DNA of 64,000 bases from Theobroma cacao (GCF_000208745.1 NC_030851.1:40697662-40761661), one strand, 5' to 3'; shown: positions 12,596-24,807, numbered from the stretch's first letter. Program-made: numbers and translations. Notes: generated by a model from the sequence alone, not told the origin.

Positions 12596-14500
12596 TGTTT
12601 TCTCGTTTCTTTGCCTCTGGAGATGATTCGGAGATAAACAGAGAGGAAGGAAATGATTGATGAGGGAAATGAATGGAGGGAAAATAACAGTGAGAAGGGA
12701 GAGAGCGGCGGAGAAGACGAGGAGAAGTTGGTTGGAAGCTATGAACTACCCAACTGTGTTTCCATCGCCCCTTACTAGAGTTCGTTAACTGGATTTTGGT
12801 TTTTTTAATTTCACACTATAGGCTAGCAACTTTTTTCTTCTTTTCAATTGGACCCCTTCTTTTTTCAATATATTTGGAATTTTGGATCTAAATTATTTTT
12901 GTTTTTTTAGGCTTAATTTGAAATTTGCTATTACCTTTGAAAATTAGAATTCTATATATATATATATATATCTTTTGATTTGGGATGAAAGAATTTAAGT
13001 ATAAGAACATTTGATATAATAATTGATGTATAATTTCTTCTATTTAAAAATATATAAAAGAAATACGAATACAAGATGTTGAGTTTGAGAATACAAATTA
13101 TTATTTGAGAGTTGATTATAGTTGATTTAATATCATTAATTAATAAATCGTTGGATAAGTGGAGTGAATCTTTATGTTATAAAACTTGGGCTCTTTCTAT
13201 GTTATGAAGGTTAGTGCAAAAAAATACATCTTTTGAATCTCTAATTAGCATTGTTTGAGATTTTCAACTCAATGGTTCATAGCATATTTTAAGATGATTA
13301 AACGAAGGACAATGAAGGAATCTAGGTTTTTGCAAAATATTCTTTTATCCTATAAATATTGTATAATAAGATAATTTTCTTAAAGGATTGAAAAGAGCCA
13401 TGGACTTTGGCTAATTACTCATTGATGCTTCTAATTTAAGTGGGAAAGTGTCAAAGTTGGATCACATTTTTAATAAAAAAGATGCGTTTTGAAAAAAGGA
13501 ACTCATAAAGAATGAGATTTAATTTGGTCCGAGTTTATTTTAGTTCTAATATCTCTTATAGAATATCAACATTAATGAAGATTTAAGTGGTTCTGATATT
13601 ACTTATTACGGGTTCATATTTTTAATTCAAAAGACTTGCATGATTAAGAGTTATATGTTATCAATGATTTATGTATTTATGAGGTAATATTATTTGATTT
13701 ACGGATAATATATAAAATTTATGTATTTATGATGTATTAAATATTTTTTTAAAAAAAGAAGAGGAGATAGGTAGTTAGGCTAACCACTTTCAGTCCAAAC
13801 CAAGCAAAACCTAACCCACTTTTTCTTACCGATCTTAATTGCAGGGGCAGCCATTAGAGCCTTGGGCTTTGAACTTCTGTTGTTTAACCCCAATTTTTTA
13901 TCTGTAGATCGATGCCTTGGGCCGTAAAACAAGTGGATCCGATTTGACTTGAGCACTGGCCCGTTAAAATTGGATGAAGAGCATTATGTCTCTGGTTACC
14001 GGCAAATACCTGTGGAAACAACCCTTCCCTTTGAGCAAAGGCGACCGGTCAGAATTTGTTTTCAAACCTCCCGCCATGAGAAAATAAGATAAGTCCCACA
14101 AACGCGGGCCGGCTTAGCTGTCATTTTGGCGCCATGCCGGATAGACCACGTCATCTCCTTTGCCTTCATTCGGTGGGTATTGTTAAGATTGCTATTGAAA
14201 ACCAAGCATGACGACGCTGATGCTGCGCCGCAACCACTTGATTTGCCCCGTCAGATGGTCAGATGGAATCGCGCGGTGGAGAGTACAATCTGCCGTATTA
14301 AAATTTGTTTCTCTCTCTCTCCGTATTCCATTGTGGCTGCTAAAGGACGGGACCAAAAGAAAGAAAAGAATATCAGCAGGACGGCCTTGATGGGACTTGT
14401 CCCGCTCTATTTTTAGCCCTTTTTTTTTTTTACCTTTAATTATCAAAAGGGCCTCGATAACGTTACGGTAAGAAACGGTTATCAACGGTTAATGCTGCCG
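12596..14500. other. LTA2 upstream region, noncoding
   Basis: The first 150 bases are a purine-rich leader of LTA2 (minus strand). A TA run lies at about 12953-12970. A relatively GC-richer island at about 13,790-14,420 contains site II-like GGGCC motifs (for example near 13,918) and CT-rich tracts, but I find no spliceable coding frame in it. It could be the footprint of a lost gene or a distal promoter. Confidence 0.5.
12953..12970. repeat. (TA)n microsatellite
   Basis: TA dinucleotide run of about nine units upstream of LTA2. Confidence 0.9.
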
Positions 14501-14509
14501 TTTTCACTT

Positions 14510-14830
14510 TAACGGTGAAAATTAATTCGGATCCGACCGAATATGTTTTCGATTTGTGATTTTAATTTATAATTTGATTCTATTTTTTAGATGATTTTTA
14601 GTATTTAAAATTTATAATTAAATTTATCAAAAACTAATCATTATTAATAAATATTTTTCAAAATTTTGTACATATAATGTATATTATATAAATGTTACTA
14701 ATATATACTAAAATTAAAAAATATTAAAATCTACTGAACCAATGGAATATAAGTCAATTTTAATTATTTTGATTTTAAAACCTATTTCGATTACTTCATT
14801 TTAAAATTTTTTAAAATCGAATATATCTAT
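14510..14830. repeat. AT-rich dispersed repeat, family B copy 1
   Basis: An AT-rich block with scattered TCGATT/AATCGA motifs near its ends (ccgaatat...cgattt, then aaaatcgaat) and an inner aaaactaatcattatta string. It resembles blocks at about 24,330-24,730 and 42,430-42,820. Edges are approximate. It is probably an old non-autonomous element. Confidence 0.4.
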
Positions 14831-16526
14831 TTTTATTTTCAATAACTTTAATTTTATATTTGTTATTATAATATAAAATAATTTTAAATGAATTGATTAC
14901 TTGAGACACTAAATTCAATAATTTGTTTATATAATAATATGACTACAAGTGAACCTTCCAACCTTTCTTTAATAAAAAAAAAGAAGAAGCAATAATATCA
15001 TTTTGTACAAAACGCCATATTAGTTGCAAGCATGCCTTGCATGTAGGCGTAGTTCAAACATGCGTCTCACTAATGCCTTCAAAAATATAGATTATATGGT
15101 TAATACACAAGGGAATTAAAGAGTATATATAAAAAAAATAAAGGGAATTAAAAGATTATAAAATTTTTTTAATGATATATTTACATTTTGTATTCAATAT
15201 TTATTTTGATTAATATTTTTTTTTGGCATGGGATAAATAAAAAGATTCGACCTTTACTTTAATGTATTATATTTGTTCAATTAAAAAATCGTTAAGATTG
15301 ATTAATATTTTATTTTATTAATTCGATTTAATAAAATAAATTTTTTGAGTGAAAAACTAAACATATGTCATGTTTGTGTGATGGATCTCTACATAAATTT
15401 TTACCGTAATTGAAAAAATATAAGATAGTAATAAAAATAATTATAGATGAAATGCTTTTCTCTTAATAAGATGTGTAAATGATTAATTTGGTGAAATATG
15501 TTTTGAAAATTCTAAAATTAAAAAAACTGAATTCCTTTTATAAAAAAACCGAAATCAAACTTTGAAAGCATTTAATTTTATCTCTATTTGAACTATATTT
15601 TGTATAACACAAATTCACTTAGTATTTTTATTTCAATATGTCCATTATCACTATTCATATATATAGATATATAATTCATGAAAAATTAATGCCTCAATCC
15701 TAAATGATAGATGATGATGATAAGCACATTAAAAAGGGTTTTAATATGAATATCTTAACAATTAAAATTTGAAATTTCTCTTTAAAAACTTTAAAATTTA
15801 AATTTTGGTAATGAAATAATGGGATTGTAAGATGATAGAAAAACTATTTACTTATTTAAGAAAACAAATAATAATGAAGAAGAGCCAAATCCTTGATTCA
15901 ATTTTCAAAATTTTCAATTCAATCCTTAATTTATTTTTTCTGTTTTCAAAATTTGTTCTAAAAATTAGGAAATGTGCTAATATTATAATTTTTGACTTAT
16001 CTTATCCTTAAAAAAAAATGGAGGTAAAAATGGGGAAATTTTTTTTACTGAATTATATATAAATAATTAATTGAAAATAGAAAATACATCAAATCCGACA
16101 GCTGGCGATCAAACTGAGAGCGTCTACCTTTTCCTAGACCGCTAATTGCGGGCTCCACTACTTCTTTTCCCTCAACTTGTGTTTTGTCCTGTTCTCCCCA
16201 ATGCGACATGTGACGAATAAAATAAACAACAAAGGGGTAAGTAAATCCAAAGCCTTACCAAGGGTATTTTAGGAATCCAAAATTGCCCCACTCTTCGGGC
16301 AATACCCCCGAAATTTCCTATTGATTTCCCTCCCCTGCCATCCTCGTATATGTAATCCTCACCGTTGATTCCCAATCTCCCAAAACCCTCCCGCATATAA
16401 ATTTTCAAATTCCCTCTCAAAGCGCACGAAATTTTATTTTTATTTATTTTTTCGCACGAATTTGAAGCTCCTTTATCTGAAAATTCTCATCTTCCTCTCG
16501 AAACTTCTTCTTTCTTGGAATTAGAG
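14831..16526. other. AT-rich intergenic and promoter of the BAH/Agenet gene
   Basis: Mostly AT-rich DNA without coding signal. From about 16,090 the base composition rises and CT-rich leader sequence appears (about 16,450-16,520), consistent with promoter and 5' UTR of the BAH/Agenet gene. Confidence 0.5.
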
Positions 16527-19500
16527 ATGGAGAGAGTAGCGGTGGCATCGGCGGCGTCGCCTGCGTCGAGCACGGCGGCGTATGTAAGCTGGGAGGAGGC
16601 GAATGTTTCGAGCGATAAAGGAATGAGGGAGGTTCATTATTATTTGAAGAAAAGGGATGGGGCTTCGGATCTGGCTGTGGTTGGGAAAGAGAAAAGCGTG
16701 AGGCATATGTCTTATCATTTCGCTATTAAGAATCGTTCCCTTTTCTTCTCTTCGACGTCTTTTCACAAGCTCAAGTCTCGCAGGGAGGTTGTCGATTGGC
16801 TTAATTCTGTCGTTTCAGGTAATTACTGTTACTTTTGTTATTGTTATCTGTTTTTTTTATTCTTTAGGTATCGGATTCAGGGGTTTTTGGAGATTCAGGG
16901 GTTTTTGGAGATTGCGGCGAGCTCAAATTATTAGGGTTTTTGCTAGATCTGAGCGTTTCTGGTGATTATTGATAGGATTGTGTTGGGATTTGATTTTATT
17001 AGGGCTTTCGCTTTCTCTTTTAAACAAGCAGTTTTTCTGTATTGGATTTTTAAACTCCTCTGCTTTAATTTAGTTTCAAATTTCGATATTTCTTTAAAAT
17101 ATAATTTGGTATACGGGTTGATGAATATTATCAAGCTTTTTGGTTGCTTTTCCCAGGATGGTTTTTTTTTTTAAAAATTTTTATATATTATTTTCGTTGC
17201 AAGTTTGCTGGTTCTTTTCGCCTGAAGAAACGAAGGTGTCGGCCGGCCTGAGATATTTTATTGTTTTTTTTCTTTATATTTACCAATTGGAAGATTTGTA
17301 AAATTTCTTCTTTTTAAAAATATTTTCCCTTTATCTTGATTGCTTATTTTGGCCTTTACACTGAAGATTTTTTTTGTTTTCTTGTTCTCAAGTAAGCTGG
17401 GGCTTTTCTTCTCTCCCTCCCCCTCCTTTTTTTTTTTGGTTTTTTTGGGGGCTTTCGTTTTGGCTGGGGTCGTGTATTTCTGTGGTTGGCGTGGGTTGTT
17501 CCATTTGGTTCAACCCTTGACCGTGGTAAATGTTAACTGACTATGATCTGGGCTGCAGGAATGCTAATTCAATTTTTAAGAGCTGATTGAAAGCGTCACC
17601 GCCCTCAAATATCTAGGTCAACATCTTTCAATAAACAAAGTTTCATCTCCACAAAATCAGCTGTTAATTCGTTTTGAATGCTAAAAAAAAATCCTGTTAA
17701 GATATATATTACCTGTTATTATTGTGTGCATCTGGTTTTTGCTTGGGTCCTCTCTGGAGTATCAGTGTCTTTTCTCGTCTGGTCTTTCTGTGGTTTTCTT
17801 CTTTTGCGAGTAATCTCATGGCGTGGAATATACATCTTTGTTTTTGCTAATTGTTATTTAAAATTTACAGATTTACCTTCTCATGAGCCATATTGTTCGG
17901 TTGATGGCTTTCGTTATGGCAAAGATGTGAACAATTTGGATTTTGGAGCCCTCAAGGTATGGATGCTTTTATGAGTTTGTGGATTTCTTCTGGCCATTAT
18001 AAAATTCATGTGATAATATCTGAATTTGTCCCTCCTACAGGATTTTCAATCACGGAAGCTGGGCCAATATACTAAAGAATTATTTTGGTTAGGTTTTTCA
18101 TGGACATGCAGGAAAAAAAGAAAACATTATCAGTCCTTCCGTAGGAATGGTGTGATAATTTCGGTGAGTGTAATTGTCTTTATTAATCCTCTTTTTTTTT
18201 TTGTGCTTTGTCATTTAAGGTTTTGTGCATTCTATGGCTTCATTATCTAACTCATTTTTGGCGTTTTCCGTTCCATTCTCCTAAAACCTTCTCAGATTCA
18301 CGACTTTGTCTATGTCTTAGCTGAGGAGGATAAACGACTTGTTGCGTACTTGGAAGATTTGTATGAGGACTCTAAAGGCAACAAGATGGTTGTGGTACGA
18401 TGGTTTCACAAAATTGATGAGGTTGGTATTGTTTTGCCTCACAATTATAATTCCAGAGAGATTTTCTCTTCTCTTTGTCTTCAAGATCTCAGTATTGAAT
18501 GCATAGATGGATTGGCTACTGTCCTTAGTCCTGAGCATTTCAAGAAATATTTGAACGAGGCAATGCATACTCAGCTGGAGCCATTTGTATGCTGCAAGCA
18601 GTTCGAAAATGATGATGTCAAGCCTTTTGATGTGACTCAAGTTAAGGGTTATTGGAAACAAGATATACTTAGATATATGTATAGTCTTTCTCTCTCGAAT
18701 GATTGCGTGAGTCATCAGCAACGTGCTGATGACCAGAAGGCAGATTGGAATGTTGATGATGGTGTTGGGATCAGGCCTAGAAAGAAATATCGTCAGTCAA
18801 AAGATGATGATGTGTGCTTGCATTTCAGTGGCAGCAGAGAGTCAATGGATGCATCATGTGCAGATGTGCTAGATATGGGGAATGGAAAAAATGGAACTGA
18901 ATCATTCAGTTTAAGTGGAGGGAGTTCTGCATTCTTGTCTGCTGATGGGGCTAAGCAAAATTTTTCTCAGCATTTAAAAGTAGGTTCCCAGGTTGAAATA
19001 CTAGCTCAAGATAGTGGTATTAGGGGGTGCTGGTTTAGAGCTCTGATAATCAAGAAGCACAAAGATAAGGTGAAGGTGCAATACCAAGACCTTCAGGATG
19101 CAGCTGATGAAGCTAATAAATTAGAGGTATATATTTTTATTGTTTTTAATTTACGGACTTAACAGGATGTAGTAATAATGAAACTCATATTATTGACCCT
19201 TTCTTCTGAAGTTGCTAAATGGTTCATGGTTTTATGTTGTAGGAATGGATTTTGGCGTCTAGGGTTGCTGTTCCTGATCAAATGGGTATCCGCTTTGGTG
19301 GAAGAACAACTATACGTCCATCTCCACAAAACCCTAAAGGCAGTGCTTCATGTATTGATGTTGGGTCAGTTGTTGATGTCTGGTGGCATGGTGGGTGGTG
19401 GGAAGGCATTGTCTTTAAGAAGGATTCAGAAGATAAACTTCATGTTTATTTCCCAGGTTTGTAAAATACTTCAAATCTGAATGTAAATGTTTGATGTTGT

Positions 19501-20090
19501 ATTGTTTTTTAGTTTTTTTTTTCCAGCTCTGATTTGTTATATTATTTGCAGGAGAAAAGCGGGAATCAGTCTTTGACAGTGGTGATGTAAGACCTTCTCA
19601 GGAATGGCTGGGAAACCGGTGGATAAATATAAAGGAGAGGCATGATCTTGTGAGTTCCATACTTAGGGGCAGAAAGCAAGATGCAGGCAAATCCTATGAT
19701 TGCAATTTGGTCAAAACCACCGTTGGTGATGGTGGACAGTTTGCTAAGGGTGCCACCATTGGTTGTAATGATTCTCCTGTTGAACCTGGAAATGACAGGG
19801 CAAAAGATGTGGGTCTTGTTCCAGATCTTTCGAAGGATGATCTGCTTTCCCAGTTGAAGTGGAAGTCATCTAGGAAGAGAAGACGTGGGACTGGGACCTC
19901 TGTACAGAAGCAGAATTGCGGTCGTAAACGTATCAAAAGCACTGCAGAAGTTACACGGTCTGTTACTTGTGAAAGATTTTTGATCCCTGCATCCTTAAAA
20001 CTTGATAATGATAACTGCAAGTACAGGGGTGATCCCTTATTCAGTTCTTCAGTAGTGCCGCCTCTAACAAGCTTGGTTATGACTAGGTGA
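16527..20090 (+). CDS. BAH and tandem Agenet domain chromatin protein
   Basis: Likely nuclear histone-mark reader. BAH and Agenet domains bind modified histone tails; no enzymatic motif is visible. Exons: 16527-16818, 17871-17956, 18041-18163, 18296-19126, 19243-19456, 19552-20090; all in frame, 694 residues. Order: low-complexity Ala/Ser start, a conserved plant N-terminal region, the BAH domain (about residues 155-260, with FVYVLAEED and the aromatic VVVRWFHKIDE strand), an acidic/basic linker, Agenet 1 (about 394-466, GSQVEILAQDSGIRGCWFRA), Agenet 2 (about 483-545, GSVVDVWWHGGWWEGIV), and a basic tail with SRKRRRG and GRKRIK as likely nuclear signals. The frame opens a few codons earlier only with TTG, so the ATG at 16527 is used. 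An AATAAA signal lies at 20414. The domain order matches Arabidopsis At1g68580 as I remember it, which also sits next to NPF3.1. Confidence 0.93.
16874..16909 (+). repeat. 18-bp tandem duplication in intron 1
   Basis: Two perfect head-to-tail copies of gattcaggggtttttgga, just after the exon 1 donor of the BAH/Agenet gene. Confidence 0.95.
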
Positions 20091-21601
20091 TTGACTTTTC
20101 TCATTGGAGATTTGGACGTGTTGCTCTCAGTTTTTTAGTTCGATTTGCTTTTCCTTCATATAGTGCTCCTCCTGGATGCAATGTTGTGTTGGAAATGTTC
20201 ATTTGAGAGGTCCATGGTATCCATCTCCTCGTTTATGTACTTGTATGTAACTTTGCCCTTTGGGTCTCTAACTAGAGTCTAACAGATTTCAGGCCACAAT
20301 TTTGGATGCAGCACAACTAACCTCGTAGATCTCTAACCTACTCAGCCTGATTTGTTTAGGATGTTTGCAGGAGGATTCCTGCTTTCATGTAATCTGTATA
20401 TCATTTGTCTGGTAATAAAAATTTACACTTTCCTTCTGTTGCATGTTTCAACTGCGAGCTCTTTGGGTTAAATGGTCTCAAATTGTAACTTGCGAACAGC
20501 ATTGCGTGGCTTCTCGACAGTCGACAACATTTAATGTCTTGTTTTGTGAACTTTGGTTCCCCTGTGCAGCAACTCTGTTTCGTTGGTAGGAATTTTGTTT
20601 AGTCTTAGCTGCCAATTCCAGGACTGTTCACACTGTTTCTGATCTTATGTTTCGTACAGAGAGCATCAGTCCATAGGCAGAATAATGGCAGTGGTTCCCA
20701 CCTTTCAAAAAACGACATCGTTTAGGAAAAACCATTGCGGGTCTAGTAGTTGTCGTGTAAATATCAATATTAAGGAGTTTAATCCCTGTCATTATCACTT
20801 TCCATTGTTGGGCCATTCTATCTGTTGATTAGAAACTAAAAGATTACGCTTTTAATAAAGGAGTTCTTTCTTTCTATAAAATTGGGAATTTATTTCAATT
20901 GGAAACAAGAACCAGCCATTTTTCTTCTTTTAATTTTGCTAAATAAACAATCACTTTTAAGTGTATAGAGGAGTTGGGGCAATTTAGGGAAGATCCTCTT
21001 AAAATTCTGAAGAGTTTCTGTCTTATTCTAAAGCAAATCTCACTAGTGGTTTCTTTGTGGGAGGTCGTACATAATCTAACTATGACATGATGGATTAAAT
21101 GAACTAAAAGTTGGACATGGGATATGAGTTTGGTGCAATAAGCAACCTCTTTAAAGAATTATTACGGATGAGAAAAAATTACAGGAAAAAGCAGGGTGTG
21201 GGTCACCTTGAAGCATCTTTTTCAACTAAGCATAAGAAAGACCCTTTCCACTTTCTTGTTATCGGCTTGAGATGCTCTTTCTTCACCCTCCAAACTGAAG
21301 CATCTCAAAGAGATGGGGTTGCTCCATCAGTAGTTCAGCAGCTACAACAGGAGGCAGGAGGTGGTGTGTTCTTAGATCCTTTTCCATTCTCCCTTTTTCG
21401 GTTCCTTCTTGCAGTCTTGGGATTGAACCTTGGTACCTTCTTCTTCTTCTGTATGAAGACCTTTTCAGTGTTTACATAAGGCATAGAGAAGCTATGGTTT
21501 TTCCTGGTCAGGCTAAGAAGGAGGTCCCGAGAGTTGAACTCAACAAGCCAAAGAGCTTGTTGCTTCCTGGAACTTGCCTTGCCTCTGTTGAATCCTTATC
21601 G
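20091..21601. other. BAH/Agenet 3' UTR and upstream region of HMA gene 1
   Basis: The first 350 bases look like 3' UTR, ending near AATAAA at 20414-20419. The remainder has no recognisable coding exon. Open frames around 21,111-21,479 have no domain and no splice partners, and probably belong to the leader of the first HMA gene. Confidence 0.5.
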
Positions 21602-22415
21602 ATGCCTCTTGTTTGTACTCTCTCTCTCTGTATTCTTTTTTTATTCCCTGTTGAGTGAAGTTCCTAAGAGATTTTGGTACTTCTTTGCTTCTTTGCTGAC
21701 GAACAGGTCCACGAAGTTGTTCTCTCAGCAGATATCCGATGTGCAGAGTGTCAAAGAAGAATAGCAGACATAATGTCAAGAATGAATGGTAAGTGTTCTT
21801 CAATATCTTAACTGTGCTAATTAGATATATTTCAGCTTCATGAAATGCGATTCCGAGGATCTTTAGATGACAAGGGGAGTTTGAACAATGGTGAAGTACT
21901 GTATGGAGTATCTAGTTTCAAAGAAGTCATCTTGGTAGAACTTTCTTTAAGGAAACAGAAACGAGTCGAAAATGTCTGGAAATTGGGAAGGGTAACTTTT
22001 GATTTTGTAAAAGTTTCTTTAAAATTATGCTTGATGCCTTTTTCTTTGTCTTTAGTAAGGTAAAGACGGCTCTCGACACTGTTAATCCAACAAAAGGAAA
22101 AGAAAGAAAAACAAAACACCTTGTATGACAGTGAAGTTTATATAATGACATATTACATCATAGTTAGTTGCATCAGATTTAGCCAGGATCATGGTCTTAA
22201 CCCAGAATTAGAAAATTTCATGAATTTGTATCTCTTCTTTTGGATTGGCAGACACAGATTCTGTTTTGGTGAATGTGTTGGAGAAGAAGGTGACACTCAC
22301 TTGTAGATACCCTGGTATTGTTAACTTAGCTTCAAGGCAGGTTCCTGTTATTTACAGGAATCCTGTAAGCACAATGGCCATGATCAAGAGGATTTTTCGC
22401 TCTTCCCGGAGGTGA
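21602..22415 (+). CDS. Small HMA-domain protein 1 (metal-binding-like)
   Basis: Predicted 84-residue protein that is little more than one heavy-metal-associated (HMA, Atx1-like) domain. Exons: a 9-base coding start 21602-21610 (ATGCCTCTT), 21707-21788, 22252-22415. Exon 2 gives VLSADIRCAECQRRIADIMS, carrying the CxxC metal loop as CAEC. Exon 3 gives DTDSVLVNVLEKKVTLTC, the second beta-strand/helix half, and ends IKRIFRSSRR. Frame is kept at both joins (phases 0 and 1). There is no transit peptide and no C-terminal CaaX box, so it is not an isoprenylated HIPP. An AATAAA lies at 22516. Such proteins are thought to be cytosolic copper or heavy-metal carriers; the ligand here is inferred. The tiny first exon is the least certain part. 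Arabidopsis has a similar 'copper transport protein family' locus beside LTA2 (At3g25855, from memory). Confidence 0.78.
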
Positions 22416-23249
22416 ATACCTATCAAGAAACATCGAACATGCTACAGAATTTTTTGTATAAAGACTGTTTGTTGTAGCCTTAATTCTGTGTATATATACC
22501 TACTGTTGTACAAAAAATAAAAAAGAATAATACATGCAGTTATGTTCTGGTTTTTGGTAATGTCTCACTTGAATGGCAATGTATATAGAAACACAGTGAA
22601 TGGTTGGATGTGTCTGAATTGATCAGCCAAGTTCATGATCTTTTCTAATTGAAGAAACCTATTTCTGATACTTGTCTTTCAGGAAAACCAAAATCCAAGG
22701 TAACTGATGCTTAAAATTTAATGCAAACAGAAATCTTTGTGAATAAGAAAAGGATACTTCACAATCCTGTGCAGGGTAACCCAGCATTTTCATGAAAGGA
22801 TGCTCCCTCTTAATTTTCTGTTAGGAAGTAAAGAAAACTTGGTATTCAAGTTATGGGTTAATTAACCAAGTTTGCAGCTTTTCTGCTGGTCTAGGCAGAA
22901 TCAGATTCCAAAATGCAGCAAAGAAATTCCTATGATAGAGCCAAAAGTAGAGATATTCTTGGTCCTTGATCCCTTGAATTCTCTAAATTCCACATTTCCT
23001 TTTCTAAAACTTTTTCGAAATACCATCAAAATCAATTCCAATCATTGATCTTCAATTCTTTTCAGTTCCCAAGTTCATGTCAGGAAGGGCAAGTTTAAGA
23101 CAGCATCTTCATGAGCCATTTCTTCTCATTTCCCTGCTTATTCAAAGCTAGATATTAGCTCACACTGATCTTTTTTCACTAAATTTCAGAAGAGTTCAAT
23201 ACTAATGACACTTTCTGTTTTTTTCTTTGTATGGTAGCAGCTCTGTTGC
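22416..23249. other. Spacer between the two HMA genes
   Basis: Holds the 3' UTR of HMA gene 1 and the upstream region of HMA gene 2. I see no strong extra exon, although a short first coding exon for gene 2 may hide here. Confidence 0.5.
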
Positions 23250-23607
23250 ATGGTGATGAGAGTTAACATAGACTGCCATGGCTGTTACAGGAAAATGAGA
23301 AGAATCCTTCTTAATATAAAAGGTAAGTTCTCCATTAACACACTTCAAAATGTCCCCTCCATTTGGACAAGTTTCAGTTTTTCTGCGTTCATGAACTTGA
23401 AAATCTTTTCTGTCATTTCACATTGAAGAAGTAGAGACACATGTGATCGAGAAGCAGCAATGCAGGGTAAGCATATGCGGGAGGTTTGGACCATCAGATG
23501 TGGCAATAAAGATAAGAAAGAGGATGAACCGTAGAGTAGAGATACTGGAAATCCAGGAGATCAGCGAAGAACAAACAGACCAAACGCCGATGGTCAGCAG
23601 CCAGTGA
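23250..23607 (+). CDS. Small HMA-domain protein 2 (metal-binding-like)
   Basis: A second single-domain HMA protein, 83 residues from the ATG at 23250. Exons: 23250-23322 and 23429-23607, in frame (phase 1). The start reads MVMRVNIDCHGCYRKMRR, so the CxxC loop is CHGC. Exon 2 continues EVETHVIEKQQCRVSICGRF and a basic helix IKIRKRMNRRVEI, with an acidic tail ending SSQ and no CaaX box. A good acceptor (tagcag) ends at 23240 and gives Leu-Cys-Cys before the Met, and related plant proteins often have a few residues there. A small upstream coding exon may therefore be missing; an in-frame TAG at 23235 shows the exon cannot extend further without splicing. It shares the fold but little sequence with HMA protein 1. 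Confidence 0.7.
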
Positions 23608-23657
23608 TTGTGCTCAACTCTTTCAAGTTTTATGTCAGGCTATGAAAGCCATGAAAA

Positions 23658-23920
23658 CAGAAAAGGGTTCTGCAGGATTATTATAGATTGTTACCATAAT
23701 TCAATGTTCAGTAAAAACTGAGATTCTAGCTATCTGATACCAAAACTCTTGTTTCTTGTCAGGAACAATGAAAGCCAGTCCGTATCATACCTTGAAAAGC
23801 TTTTGACAGAAAAGGGTTCTGCAGGATTACCATAGAATGTGACCATAATTCAATGTTCAGTAAAAACCGGGATTCTAGCTGTCTGCTCCCAAAACTCTTG
23901 TTGCTTGCCAGGAACAATGG
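23658..23920 (+). repeat. 149-bp-period tandem duplication, two copies
   Basis: The segment starting cagaaaagggttctgcagg at about 23,658 recurs at about 23,807 with the same internal order (ccataattcaatgttcag, gattctagct, ccaaaactcttgtt, caggaacaatg). The copies are about 110 bases and about 90 percent alike by eye. They lie just after HMA gene 2, in its probable 3' UTR. Confidence 0.85.
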
Positions 23921-24329
23921 ACACTTTCAGCAGATGATTCCGAACATAGAAAATGTGTAGCATTATCTTAGATTTCCATACTGCTATTCATCCCCTCGGA
24001 GTGGATTAAACAAACTTGCTTTTGTCCTTGGGTCTTTGTGCTTAATCATTGATTTGTTTTGGAGGCAGGCAAAGATCCAGGGAATGATGCATTTTTCCAA
24101 CTTTTCATGATGTCCCTCTATCGCCCATTGCTGAAATTGCGCTCTCACAGCACTTTCTCATCCTAACAAATCATGAATTGCAAATGGGAAAGTCTAATTT
24201 TGGACAATAATTTTGATTCTCTTTCTGTATTTTTCCAGGGGAAAACTTACACTTTCTTTGATGGCAATGCCTTCCACTTCGTTCAAGCTTAACAACAAGT
24301 CATATCTGTATCCTAGGGAAAAAAAGATA

Positions 24330-24730
24330 GGAATGCGAATAGGATTAAGATAAGTATAAATCGATTTAAATCGAAATTAATTGAATTCGATTAATCGGTT
24401 AAGCGTAGTAATTTATTTAATTATTTCGATCAATTTTTAATATCTAAAGTTTACAACCGAAATGATTAAAAAGCTAATCATTAATAATATATGTATTAAA
24501 TAAATTACATATTAAATAAATTACATATTTATTTTAATAATATTAAAATAAATTTAAAAGTATTTCTATTCAAACCGAAATAACAGTTTGATTAAATAAA
24601 AGTAAATCGATTTCAATTATTTTTAATTTTTTATTATTATAAATTGATTTTAATTATTTTTTTTATAAAAATATAATTAACTCAAATTTTAATATTTTAA
24701 AATCGAACCGATCAAATGTTCACCTATAAA
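24330..24730. repeat. AT-rich dispersed repeat, family B copy 2
   Basis: AT-rich block bounded by aaatcgatttaaatcgaaat on the left and aaaatcgaaccgatcaaatg on the right, with an inner aaaagctaatcattaataa string close to that of the copy at 14.6 kb. Edges are approximate. Confidence 0.45.
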
Positions 24731-24792
24731 CCAGAAAATAAGGCTGATATTGTTACCATCAATGACTTGTCTTGATCCAAATTAGCTCGGGT

Positions 24793-24807
24793 TGGGCCTC
24801 AGGCCCA
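24793..24807. promoter_or_regulatory. Palindromic double site II element
   Basis: TGGGCCTCAGGCCCA is a perfect inverted repeat of two TGGGCC site II motifs, about 420 bases before the PRP4 kinase start. Site II motifs bind TCP factors in plant housekeeping promoters; use here is inferred. Confidence 0.6.

Noticed and set aside
14126..14485. Open frames in the GC-richer island between LTA2 and the BAH gene
   Set aside because: Overlapping frames on both strands, no protein resemblance and no coherent exons.
21111..21479. Open frame of 122 codons before HMA gene 1
   Set aside because: No recognisable domain, unusual composition and no splice continuity; more likely leader or spacer.
23658..23920. 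Possible CRISPR-like array
   Set aside because: Only two long copies, no short repeat-spacer pattern, and the genome is a plant's.
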